Assembly: GCA_013044065.1 (NCBI GenBank)
Contig: JABEVA010000184.1
Coordinates: 1 to 26,670, forward strand
Length of the DNA: 26,670 bases
Direction of reading: 5' to 3'
DNA from: Phycisphaerae bacterium
GTDB lineage: Bacteria > Planctomycetota > Phycisphaerae > WQYP01
Part shown: in pieces, positions 14,625 through 22,553 of the stretch
How positions within the stretch are numbered: position 1 is the first letter of the stretch
Layout of the letters: each line of letters begins with the position of its first letter
The notes under the pieces: generated by a model
Told to the model about the DNA's origin: nothing
What the model saw: the letters and a program-made list of their open reading frames with translations, nothing else
Database searches by the model: none
Made by a program: the position numbers and the translations under genes

Positions 14625-15947
14625 TTAAACTCGCGGTGGGCGCAAATCCAGAAAGCTCGCAGGTTTTCGCGGATTGCTTTGACGCTGCAGGTTGCGAATG
14701 GCCTGCGGAGAAGTAAAGACGATCTGGGCGGGGGATCGCAGGATTGTCCGGGCTTGCTGTCGGAGGCGATGTCGAATCTTTTCTGTGCTGCGATGAAGTG
14801 CCACGTGCAGCGTGATACAGTCACTTAGGTCAAAATCCTGCTGGGCCACAACAAGAAACTCGGCAACATCGGCTGAGGTTTGCAGCCATTCGGAGATGGT
14901 GCCGGGGAAAAGGCTTACGCCGCCCACCTTCAGCCGCTGCTGCATCCGCCCGACAATGGGGCCGAGCCGGGGCGTGGTACGACCGCATGGACAAGGCTGT
15001 GTGTGCAGGGCCGCCAAGTCGCCGGTACGAAAACGCAGCAGCGGCATCCCCTGCACCCCCAGCGGCGTTACCACCACTTCTCCGGTGACACCATCGGGCA
15101 CCGGCCGTCCAGCTTCATCCAGAATTTCCACCACCGCCAATCGTGGATTCAAGTGCCCACCCTGGCATTGCGGCCCCTCGGCAAAGGTGGTGCAGGTTTC
15201 CGTGCCGGCGCAGGTGCTCAGGATGGGGGCATGAAAATGCTCGCCCAGTCGGGTAGCCAGGGCATTGGGCGAAAGATCAGCACGGCGCACCGGCTCGGCA
15301 ATGGTGATAATGGCGGATAACTCGGGCAGCGGCGCGGAGGCAACCAGTGAGGTGGTCAGCAGCGAGGGCACAGTCAGTAGAAAGGGGCGCTGATAATCCG
15401 CGGCCAACCCCAAGAGCGCGGAGGCATCGCCAGCGTAAAATGGCCCAGCCCGCACACAACTCGCCCCCAGCCGCTGGGCTCCAAGCCAGTAGGCAAGTCC
15501 TGCGACAAACATGCGATCAAAGGCCACAGCTATCAGGAGGGTATCGCCGGCCTTGATGCCGGCAATATTGAGGGCGACGGCTTCATTCATCGCCAGACGA
15601 TTCAGATCGGCGGCGGTCAGCGGCACACGCAGTGGTTGGCCCGTAGTGCCGGAGGTGGCTACCCACTCGCGCACCGTTTCGGGCTTGCAGGCGTACGCGC
15701 GTTGGCCGGCCTGCATCAATTCATCCCTGCTGGTGGTGGGCAGGGCCGCCAGATTGGCTAGCGTGCCGCTTTTACGTATGCGCCCGGCGTAAAGCGGACT
15801 GCGACGGGCATAGGCGATGTGCCGAGCGAGCAGACGTTGCTGCAACGCCTGCCAGCGCACTGGGGGCCAAAAGAGGCTCGCGCCGTCAGGACAGACCGGT
15901 ACGAGACTGGAGCGGAGAGTTTTTCGGCGGGAAGGTGCACGCATCAT
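14625..15947 (-). CDS. PaaK-like AMP-dependent acyl/aryl ligase
   Basis: The 440-residue enzyme activates a carboxylic acid with ATP to an acyl adenylate, then normally transfers it to CoA. Visible motifs: the phosphate-binding loop ATSGTTGQP (Thr98 to Gly103), the acyl-site region LSTCAGTETCTTFAEGP, the ribose-binding LLRFRTGDLAAL (295-304), the PCPCGRTTPRLG cysteine pair seen in phenylacetate-CoA ligases, and the hinge GRMQQRLKVGGVSLFP (323-338). Length fits PaaK (about 430). The ATG overlaps the TGA of the preceding lipoprotein gene, so translation is likely coupled. It is the last gene of the operon. The operon context suggests it supplies or recycles the acid moiety of an exported lipid-like product. 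Substrate not deducible. Confidence 0.85.
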   Translation of the reverse strand: MMRAPSRRKTLRSSLVPVCPDGASLFWPPVRWQALQQRLLARHIAYARRSPLYAGRIRKSGTLANLAALPTTSRDELMQAGQRAYACKPETVREWVATSGTTGQPLRVPLTAADLNRLAMNEAVALNIAGIKAGDTLLIAVAFDRMFVAGLAYWLGAQRLGASCVRAGPFYAGDASALLGLAADYQRPFLLTVPSLLTTSLVASAPLPELSAIITIAEPVRRADLSPNALATRLGEHFHAPILSTCAGTETCTTFAEGPQCQGGHLNPRLAVVEILDEAGRPVPDGVTGEVVVTPLGVQGMPLLRFRTGDLAALHTQPCPCGRTTPRLGPIVGRMQQRLKVGGVSLFPGTISEWLQTSADVAEFLVVAQQDFDLSDCITLHVALHRSTEKIRHRLRQQARTILRSPAQIVFTSPQAIRNLQRQSNPRKPASFLDLRPPRV

Positions 15948-16837
15948 CTACGACTCCCGTTGAAGTCCAACATCAGCAGCCATCCCGCATCAGGCTGGCG
16001 GATCCACAGCTTGCGGGGAAATCCGGTGGCATTATAACGGCTGTAAAGCACCTGCAGACACCCATGGTGGGGCAACCTGATATCGGCGCGCCGCAAATAA
16101 CCGTGGCTGCCGGTAAACACGCCATGGTGAATATTCCCCAATTCATCGCGGTAGGTTAGCTTTACCGCGTGAAGAGACGGAAGGACGTGCCATACGAAGT
16201 GGCGTGATCCATGCGCCGGCGGCAGCAGGGAGATGACGATATCTTGAGCCATAGAGAGGGCGAACCGGCCCGGAATGCCGGCGGCGGCCTGGACGGTATT
16301 GGGATGCGCAGGTCGGCGGCGAACCAGAAAAAGCAGCCGGCCAAACTCGTCTGCCGCGGTGAGTTGAAAGTTGGTGGTGGAAATCAGGTTTAACCGACCG
16401 ATCATGGATATTTGCTGATGCTGGAACTTCAGTGTGGCAAAAAGCGTGCGCCGGCAACGGACGTGCATGCGTGAAATGGTGTGGGCGACGACGGCATAGG
16501 CGGGGGTGTGCCGCGCAGCCGGTAGCGCCGGCAACACCGGGGCCATGTTGGACCTACAACCCGGCAGCAGCGCCAACCCCATTGCCGTAATGCCGATCAG
16601 GGACCGCGCAAAAATAAATTCGTGGTTTACGGCACCGGAATTTCGGCCGCTGGCGAGGCGTGGCGGGCACGCATACCCCGCCAGTGGGTCGGTAAGGAGC
16701 CAGCAACGAAGCCAGCGGCCAAAAGGACCAGCCGGAAAGTGTGAAATTGCTTTTGTCCGGTCCCTCAACACAAGGCGAAGGAATCGCCCCTCCCCTATCC
16801 GTCGTACGCTTTGATCCCATGGCTTGAATGGCAACAT
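15944..16837 (-). CDS. Putative outer-membrane lipoprotein (LolB/DUF3261-like by context)
   Basis: The frame starts at an ATG in a TAATG overlap with the transporter stop (16837) and ends at 15944. It encodes 297 residues, but a lipobox (ALLPGC, Cys codon 16556-16558) lies about 94 residues in. The part from about 16615 (IFARSLIGITAMGLALLPG before the Cys) is a good signal peptide, yet no ATG, GTG or TTG lies at its beginning; an ATT at 16615 or the ATG at 16582 are the nearest candidates. The mature part is beta-rich: LNLISTTNFQLTAADEFGR, DIVISLLPP, AVKLTYRDELGN and a final WLLMLDFNG. This fits a LolB- or DUF3261-type lipoprotein that follows MMPL and LolA genes in aryl-polyene-like clusters. 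Family assignment is weak; gene reality and operon position are stronger. Confidence 0.65.
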   Translation of the reverse strand: MLPFKPWDQSVRRIGEGRFLRLVLRDRTKAISHFPAGPFGRWLRCWLLTDPLAGYACPPRLASGRNSGAVNHEFIFARSLIGITAMGLALLPGCRSNMAPVLPALPAARHTPAYAVVAHTISRMHVRCRRTLFATLKFQHQQISMIGRLNLISTTNFQLTAADEFGRLLFLVRRRPAHPNTVQAAAGIPGRFALSMAQDIVISLLPPAHGSRHFVWHVLPSLHAVKLTYRDELGNIHHGVFTGSHGYLRRADIRLPHHGCLQVLYSRYNATGFPRKLWIRQPDAGWLLMLDFNGSRR

Positions 16838-19359
16838 TACGGTGATCTCCAGAAGGTGGTGGAGCGTCGGCGAAAAATCCACCCGGTTACCGGACCGACA
16901 ACAAAGAGCGAAGTAAAATATCCGCCCGCGATTCCGCACACCAGTGTTATACCGATCCAACGCAGCACCGGTTGACTGGCAATGGCCAACACTCCGGTCC
17001 CAAGGATGGTGGTTAGAGCACAGAGCATGGTGGCCACACGGCGATCAGGCAGTCCATCGGGGTGTTGCTGCCGAGGATCGCCGGCCGCGTAAATGCCGTA
17101 ATCCACCGCCACGCCCATGGTAAATAAAATCGGCACCATGCTCATCAAGTTCAAACCACCGCAGAATTTCTCAGCCGCTCCTAAAAGCCACACAAAACCG
17201 ACGATCATGGAGAGACAGGCCAGCACCGCCAGGCCCAGGCGACGAAAGTAAATCCACAACGGCAGCACAATGAGCAGCAAAACACATGGAAAGAGTCGTT
17301 GTGTCTGGTCTTTGGACCGGTCGGTGGCGCGAAACAGGAGTACCGCTCCGTCGATAATGGAAAGGTTCGCAAATCGCCGGCGCAATAGGCTGACCCAATG
17401 ACCACGGCGGCGCTGCGGTAATTGCCGGTTGTGGTTGACGGCAATACCGATCGTGGTACGGTTCGGCCCCTGCTGGATCAGCCCGGGCAGCAAAGCCACG
17501 GGAGACTGTGCAATCCGCACGGCGGCCGGTGGCACATGCGGCGGTCGGGCCAGCGTGCTCAACCATGGATTCCAGGCGGATGCGTGCATGCCCATGGCCG
17601 TGGCACCATCAGCAATGGCGCGGCGGATTTGCTGTTGGCGATTCGGAGTCCAGAAGGCCTGCCAGGCGGCCAGACGTCGGTGTATGGTGGCGGCATCAGG
17701 CAACAGTTTGGCAGGACTGTAAAAGCGATCAATGAGGCCGCGGCGCTGCAAGGTATTTAACATCCGCGTCACTTCATGCAGGCGCAACAGTGCCTTGGCT
17801 GCGGAATTTTCCTGAATCAACACCACCCCCTGCGGGTTGGCAGCACCCCAGACTGCGGCAAAGTGTGCTTCAGCAGCGCGCGTTTGCGGGGTGATGGCGT
17901 CGAGTCCTCTGGGCTGATAATTATACGTAACCGTGGCCGCACCGGTACCCAGCCACAGACTCACTGCCAGGAAGCCGATAGCGCCTAAATAAAACAGCAG
18001 GCGGGATTTGCGACTCATTGGACCCAAGATGACTGTGGCTAAATGGTTGCTGGGCGTAGAGCGCAGTAACCAGGGGCCGAAATAGCCGGGCAGCACCAAA
18101 AATGTGACCAGCCAGATGCACACGGTGGCTCCGGCAATAAATAGACCCAGCTCACACAGGCCTGGATTGGAACTGATGGCCAGCGCTGCATAACCGGTAA
18201 CACTGGTGCACACACTCATGGAAATTGCGCCAAACAGATCATGTACGGCCTGCCCGGCCAATTGTGGACTCCACCCGCCGAATTCCACAGCACGGCGGTT
18301 AAGTGCTGCCAGCAATTGAATGCCATAGTCGGTTGTGGAGCCGCAAAGCAGGCCGGCGAACCCCAACACCAGTAGCGGCAGGTGAACGCGAAACAGCCCC
18401 GCCAAACCCAAAGCCGTCCCCAGGCCCACCATGGGCGGTAACATGCAAATAAGAAGTGTGCTCCAGCGCCGAAAATACATCAGAATGACCACCGCTACCA
18501 GCAGCGTACCGAGCAAAGAAACCCAGGTAACCTGGCGGCGGATGGATTGGGCATTTTCCGCATAGTGCAGATAAGACCCCACCATCCACACCCGCAAGCC
18601 TGGAAATTGCCGCCGCACGGCGGCGATGGCCTGGTACAATCGACTGATCATTCGGATGGAAGCCGGGGTGTTAGCCGGTGGAAAGTTGGGTGTGAGCACC
18701 ATCATGGCGTGGGCATTATCGCCCGAGAGTAGCAATCCGTGGGAAAAGTGCGCCCCGCCAGTGGGATTCACCCCGCGCAGGTACCGGCGCAACAGGTCTT
18801 GCATATTCAGCGGATCATTGACGACTTGAGCCAGGAGCAGTTCACCGCCGGGCTGGGCCAGGCGGCGGGCGACCGTGGCGAAGCGTGCTTGGATAAATGT
18901 GGCATTGGCGCGCTGTTCCACGGTATGCAACTCCCGGCGCGACAGCAGTGCCGGACCTGACTGGAGCAGATGTTGTTGTGCGGTCATCAGTTGGGCCAAA
19001 GTGGCTCCTGTCCAGATCCGGCTAAAATCGCCGATGTTACGGAACCGATTGGAAAGGGCGGCTACGGCTGCGGCCAGTTGCCCAGGGGATGCCTCCCCGG
19101 CCAGGTGTACGTCCAGCCGGATACGATTGACCAGTGCTGTATTACGGAATGTTGCGGCCACATCGCGGACCGCGGAACTCTTGGTGGAAAAAAAACGCAG
19201 GATACTGGCTTGCCATTGAATACGCACGGACAACAGGGAAAACAGTACCGCCATCAGCAGCAAAATAACAGTGAGCATCAGCCGGTGCCGCGCCAGCAGG
19301 GCATACCAGCTATTCATGGCCACTTGAAGAGATTCCAGATGCCGCCCTGCCCATTTCAT
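16837..19359 (-). CDS. MMPL/RND-family exporter
   Basis: The 840-residue inner-membrane transporter has two repeated halves: one N-terminal helix (27-47), a large periplasmic domain, a five-helix bundle, and the same again. Each half carries a DYGI motif in the fourth helix (Asp344 in CGSTTDYGIQL, Asp753 in GVAVDYGIYAAG), the proton-relay position of MMPL/HpnN proteins. Such transporters move lipids or hydrophobic products to the periplasm or outer membrane using the proton gradient. The ATG at 19359 overlaps the TGA of the LolA-like gene. Its TAA overlaps the next start. Size and two-half symmetry are normal. Partners within the operon are a periplasmic carrier and a lipoprotein. Confidence 0.93.
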   Translation of the reverse strand: MKWAGRHLESLQVAMNSWYALLARHRLMLTVILLLMAVLFSLLSVRIQWQASILRFFSTKSSAVRDVAATFRNTALVNRIRLDVHLAGEASPGQLAAAVAALSNRFRNIGDFSRIWTGATLAQLMTAQQHLLQSGPALLSRRELHTVEQRANATFIQARFATVARRLAQPGGELLLAQVVNDPLNMQDLLRRYLRGVNPTGGAHFSHGLLLSGDNAHAMMVLTPNFPPANTPASIRMISRLYQAIAAVRRQFPGLRVWMVGSYLHYAENAQSIRRQVTWVSLLGTLLVAVVILMYFRRWSTLLICMLPPMVGLGTALGLAGLFRVHLPLLVLGFAGLLCGSTTDYGIQLLAALNRRAVEFGGWSPQLAGQAVHDLFGAISMSVCTSVTGYAALAISSNPGLCELGLFIAGATVCIWLVTFLVLPGYFGPWLLRSTPSNHLATVILGPMSRKSRLLFYLGAIGFLAVSLWLGTGAATVTYNYQPRGLDAITPQTRAAEAHFAAVWGAANPQGVVLIQENSAAKALLRLHEVTRMLNTLQRRGLIDRFYSPAKLLPDAATIHRRLAAWQAFWTPNRQQQIRRAIADGATAMGMHASAWNPWLSTLARPPHVPPAAVRIAQSPVALLPGLIQQGPNRTTIGIAVNHNRQLPQRRRGHWVSLLRRRFANLSIIDGAVLLFRATDRSKDQTQRLFPCVLLLIVLPLWIYFRRLGLAVLACLSMIVGFVWLLGAAEKFCGGLNLMSMVPILFTMGVAVDYGIYAAGDPRQQHPDGLPDRRVATMLCALTTILGTGVLAIASQPVLRWIGITLVCGIAGGYFTSLFVVGPVTGWIFRRRSTTFWRSP

Positions 19360-20075
19360 GGCGGCCCCTTCGGCTGAAATTCATCAGGCACAAAGTGCGG
19401 ATCTGTGCGAATATGGGTCAGCCAGTAGCAACTTTTATTACCACCCACCAGTTTTATTTCAATCCAGCGCAGTTGTGGATGACCTCCAGAAAAGCCCAGG
19501 CGTATGAATTTAACGGCATGGCGCACCGTTGGACTTGTGGGAATAAGCGTAAAGAGGCGCAGACTTTTCGGAAAGGGTCTTTGTTTGGATCGAGGCGGCA
19601 TACGCGGTGCCTGCGGCGGTGGCGGGACCGCCACGCGGCCGACGGTTTCCTGAACATGATACGCCCGGGAAATATCCTGCGCGCGGCCCAGCGACCAACG
19701 AGCAAATTCCTGCATCATCCGCCGCACCACCTCTTGACGGGAACCTTGGCCAACGTGCCAGCGGCGATTATTCTCTGTACGCATGTACACCCGATTACCA
19801 TGCAGGATAAAACAACTGCGGTAAGGCCACAGGGTGGTAAAACGCACCCCGTCAGGCTGCATCATGGCTATTGACCCGCCGCTGATAAACGGCTGTTTCA
19901 GAACGGCCAGCCTTTTTTTACAAATAAAATACATGGCCAGACCGTGCATCCTGCGAAAGGCGGCCAAGATGTGTTGGAGATCCATAACCGCCGGTTGGTA
20001 AGCGCTTGCCGGTGGCAGGGCCACGGAGAGCCAAAAGAACAGCATACCCACCGCCACAACATTTCGTCTGGTCAC
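19356..20075 (-). CDS. LolA-like periplasmic lipid/lipoprotein carrier
   Basis: The 239-residue product begins with GTG in a GTGA overlap with the receiver gene. It has a signal peptide (MTRRNVVAVGMLFFWLSVAL, cleavage after ASA). The mature part has a LolA-like beginning: a helix (LQHILAAFRRMHG), then a strand with a gap, LKQPFISGGSIAMM, and DGVRFTTLWPYRS, followed by a basic proline-rich linker (PPPPQAPRMPPRSKQR) and C-terminal strands (LRWIEIKLVGG). It should ferry a hydrophobic cargo across the periplasm. Canonical LolA is about 180-200 residues; here the insertion is proline-rich. No LolCDE is nearby, so it is probably the dedicated carrier of the MMPL system rather than housekeeping LolA. 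Confidence 0.75.
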   Translation of the reverse strand: MTRRNVVAVGMLFFWLSVALPPASAYQPAVMDLQHILAAFRRMHGLAMYFICKKRLAVLKQPFISGGSIAMMQPDGVRFTTLWPYRSCFILHGNRVYMRTENNRRWHVGQGSRQEVVRRMMQEFARWSLGRAQDISRAYHVQETVGRVAVPPPPQAPRMPPRSKQRPFPKSLRLFTLIPTSPTVRHAVKFIRLGFSGGHPQLRWIEIKLVGGNKSCYWLTHIRTDPHFVPDEFQPKGPP

Positions 20076-20470
20076 AACTGGCTCCCTGCCGACGATTCCC
20101 GCCCCGGCAGCAACAATGTCTGTAAGCGCCGGGCGACATCCGGATCACCGATGCTGGACTTACCAAAACCAGCCACCGCACCAACTGCCACCGCTGCCGC
20201 CTGGGCCTCGGGCAGGTTGCTCACCAACATGACAGGTGGACATTCGCGATGGGCACATAACTGAGTGACTAGATCAATGCCGGAGGAACCGTCGCCATCA
20301 ATGATGCGGTTCACCAGCACCAGGTTGTATGAACCCAAAGCGAGCTTTTGCAGACACTCCGCGGAGGTGGCAGCAGCCTCGATACGGGCTGGCAGCGTCC
20401 GGGAAAGAAACCGGGCGAGGGACGAATGATCGAAACCGCACTGACCGACGCTTAATATGTTAATGGACAT
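20072..20470 (-). CDS. Degenerate receiver-domain protein lacking the phospho-acceptor aspartate
   Basis: The 132-residue stand-alone protein has the receiver fold order: strand INILSVG, helix SSLARFLSRTL, strand YNLVLVNRIIDGDGSSG, helix GIDLVTQL, strand PPVMLVSN, then VAGFGKSS. The conserved Lys is present, but the phospho-acceptor position reads Asn (LVLVNR), and the acidic pair after strand 1 is Gly-Gln. It therefore should not be phosphorylated and may act by protein contact. I chose the ATG at 20470 (MSINILS); 20491 is the longest alternative. The stop overlaps the LolA start, and the YgfZ stop lies 27 bases upstream. The role in the envelope operon is unknown; an adaptor or switch is a guess. 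Confidence 0.8.
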   Translation of the reverse strand: MSINILSVGQCGFDHSSLARFLSRTLPARIEAAATSAECLQKLALGSYNLVLVNRIIDGDGSSGIDLVTQLCAHRECPPVMLVSNLPEAQAAAVAVGAVAGFGKSSIGDPDVARRLQTLLLPGRESSAGSQL

Positions 20471-20497
20471 AATACAATATCTCCGCAACATGTATTT

Positions 20498-21652
20498 TTA
20501 CGGCGGCCCAATCGGCGGCGGCTCCAGCGCGGTCGGCGGAACCCAAAAAGGCAGTGCCCGAAGCGTGAGCGTGGTAGGCCCCGTGGGGCAGTACGCGGTC
20601 AGAGACCGACCATCCTTGGCCACACCCCGCTTGACATAACCCATAACGATGGCAACCTGTCCGAGCATCGGCGAAATGCAACTGCTGGTGACGATGCCCA
20701 CTGGAGAAATCTCATCTAGCAATTCTGCGCCGGCCACCGGCGGCACCGGACCCTGCGCTATCATACCGGTGAACACCCGCGCCACACTCTTGTGCGCGTG
20801 CATGCGTGCCACCACCTCCTGCCCCAGATAACATCCCTTTTTCAGGTTTACCGCCCGCGGATACCAAGGGCCTGTTTCCATGGGCAGGTTCTGTTCGGTG
20901 ATGTCGATCCCGAAAAATAGCGAACCCGATTCAATCCGGGCTATGTTAAAGGCGGACCAGCCGATGGTGCGGACCGGGCGCGGTTGGCCCGGATCCGGTG
21001 ATGGCGAACCATCGACATTTTGCAAAGTCCGCCACAGCGATTCCAGATCGGCCCGTGGCGCAACAATTTCATATTGCCTCGTGCCGCAAAGATCGTTACG
21101 GAAAACAAAAACCTTTGTGCTCGCAATCTGAACCGGACGAATTGCCAGATTTGTCATCGCAGCCAGGTCCGACGCCCCCAGGCGCGCCAGCACCGCCATC
21201 GCCGTTGGGCCAATCAGGCTTAGCCGGCCCCGACTTCCTCCACAGTTGAGAATCCTGACATCTTCACCAAAGATGTAATCCTCCAGAGTGCGACAAAGAC
21301 TTGCGGCCAGACGGGCATCCAGATCCAGCAGCGTGCGGTCCGCCAGATGCAAAACATACATATCCTGAACAATGCGCCCTTTGGTATTAAGCAAATACGC
21401 GTAGCAGCCCTGGCCCGGCTCCAGCGCTTTGAGATCATTGGTCAACAGATTGTTGAGAAAGGTCAGACGATCTTGGCCGCTCAATTCCACCACTGCCCGA
21501 TGGGGACAATCCATCAGTGCTGCGGATTTACGGATGGCGGCGTATTCCAGCTCCGTTGGACCGTAGCTTTCCACGATTTGTATATCCGGGCCAAACGGCA
21601 GCAGCAGCGCTGCAGCCTGCTCATGCAACGGCAAGAGGGGATTTTCGAGCAT
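20498..21652 (-). CDS. ygfZ: YgfZ/GcvT-like folate-binding protein
   Basis: The 384-residue protein belongs to the YgfZ family, relatives of the glycine cleavage T protein that help Fe-S enzymes (including the tRNA thiotransferase MiaB) and bind tetrahydrofolate. The signature KKGCYLGQEVVARMHAH near the C-terminal third is diagnostic, with the invariant cysteine present. The middle contains LLTNDLKALEPGQGCYAYLL, typical of the folate-binding domain. The start at 21652 (MLENPLLP) has TTGGAG seven bases upstream and an extended -10 promoter near 21680; the longest frame (21922) adds an unrelated N-terminus. It is the first gene of the six-gene minus-strand unit and is 27 bases from the receiver gene. 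It may be a housekeeping gene sharing the promoter. Confidence 0.92.
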   Translation of the reverse strand: MLENPLLPLHEQAAALLLPFGPDIQIVESYGPTELEYAAIRKSAALMDCPHRAVVELSGQDRLTFLNNLLTNDLKALEPGQGCYAYLLNTKGRIVQDMYVLHLADRTLLDLDARLAASLCRTLEDYIFGEDVRILNCGGSRGRLSLIGPTAMAVLARLGASDLAAMTNLAIRPVQIASTKVFVFRNDLCGTRQYEIVAPRADLESLWRTLQNVDGSPSPDPGQPRPVRTIGWSAFNIARIESGSLFFGIDITEQNLPMETGPWYPRAVNLKKGCYLGQEVVARMHAHKSVARVFTGMIAQGPVPPVAGAELLDEISPVGIVTSSCISPMLGQVAIVMGYVKRGVAKDGRSLTAYCPTGPTTLTLRALPFWVPPTALEPPPIGPP

Positions 21653-21677
21653 GCACAACTCCAATTCCTTGCCGATA

Positions 21678-21686
21678 ATTATACCA
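21678..21686 (-). promoter_or_regulatory. Extended -10 promoter of the six-gene operon
   Basis: On the minus strand TGG directly precedes a perfect TATAAT (21678-21683). Transcription would start near 21671, about 19 bases before the ygfZ ATG. The -35 hexamer is poor. It is the only good promoter seen upstream of the ygfZ-receiver-lolA-MMPL-lipoprotein-ligase unit. Confidence 0.5.
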
Positions 21687-22553
21687 GCTTTCGCCGTTGG
21701 CCGCAGGAGTCCGGTACAAGTGGCCGGAAGGACTGCGGCCGGCACGATACCTGCGGATGATAAATGCAAAGTATTCTGTTTCAGAACTGCGACTGGGAAT
21801 TGGCCTGCGCAGGAGGCACCGCAGGGCCAATCATGTGGGCACGGTGCGGAGTTGCTTGATCGTATGCTGCCGGCTGGTACCATTGGCCAGCTTCGCCAGT
21901 AAGCCACGCCTCCACAGGACATCGCGTAAAACTTGGAGGACTTTGGTGATGGCTTCCATATAGACCCCGGAAAAGCTTAAAGAAATGCGGACGCGTTACG
22001 TGCCTCTTCGAAAAATAAGTAATAAGCTCAATACACACATGATGGGCATGGTAAGCCACTAAGAGATGTTAGAAGGTGGGCGGGGCCTCGATTTGCTAAG
22101 AGGCGGTTCTTTCGTTTTCGCCAACGAGGCCATTGCGGATATGTTCGCTGAATTTGCGATCTATTCCATCGCCCGCAATGGCGATAATGTCATCCACCGC
22201 TGTCTACGGGAGCCTTCCTTCAGAAAAAAAGAGCATTTTATAGCGGATATTGGAGCAAGCTAAAATGCCAAGCCAATCCAGTCTTTTCTTTTGCCGAATC
22301 TTTCCGGTGGGTGACCTCCGGCTTACCTCCGTGGTGGAAGGTCTGAACCCGATGAAAATTGCGCCCGATTTCCCGGTTGATCCAGCGCCAGCGGAATCGC
22401 CGGACGTTTTGATGCATTACTAAGTACCACTTTTGTCGCGACGGTGTTCCGCAAAGCGGCGGCAGCACTGGCAGCAAAAGACGACCCGTTAGCGGCCACT
22501 TTTCCGAATGGCAATGAGGACGATGCGCAGACTTCCGATTCACGCCCGGTCCT
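21687..22553. other. 0.87 kb region without a recognisable gene
   Basis: Only short frames occur here: a 65-codon plus-strand frame at 22066-22263, a 52-codon plus frame at 22265-22423, and a 101-codon minus frame at 22238-22543. None has a family motif. A nested stem-loop occurs at 22084-22131, where GGCCTCG pairs with CGAGGCC and encloses GGCG/CGCC. The stretch could be a decayed gene or contain a structured RNA; I see nothing decisive. Confidence 0.5.
22066..22263 (+). CDS. Possible small hypothetical protein
   Basis: The 65-codon frame (starting MLEGGRGLDLL, ending IADIGAS) has mixed composition with a plausible helix (EAIADMFAEFAIYSIARNG). No family is recognised and no Shine-Dalgarno is clear. 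It may be a remnant or a chance frame; part of it coincides with a stem-loop at 22084-22131. Confidence 0.2.
   Translation: MLEGGRGLDLLRGGSFVFANEAIADMFAEFAIYSIARNGDNVIHRCLREPSFRKKEHFIADIGAS

Noticed and set aside
14414..14824. 136-codon minus frame spanning the helicase and ligase 3' ends
   Set aside because: It overlaps two well-supported convergent genes in another frame and shows no motif.
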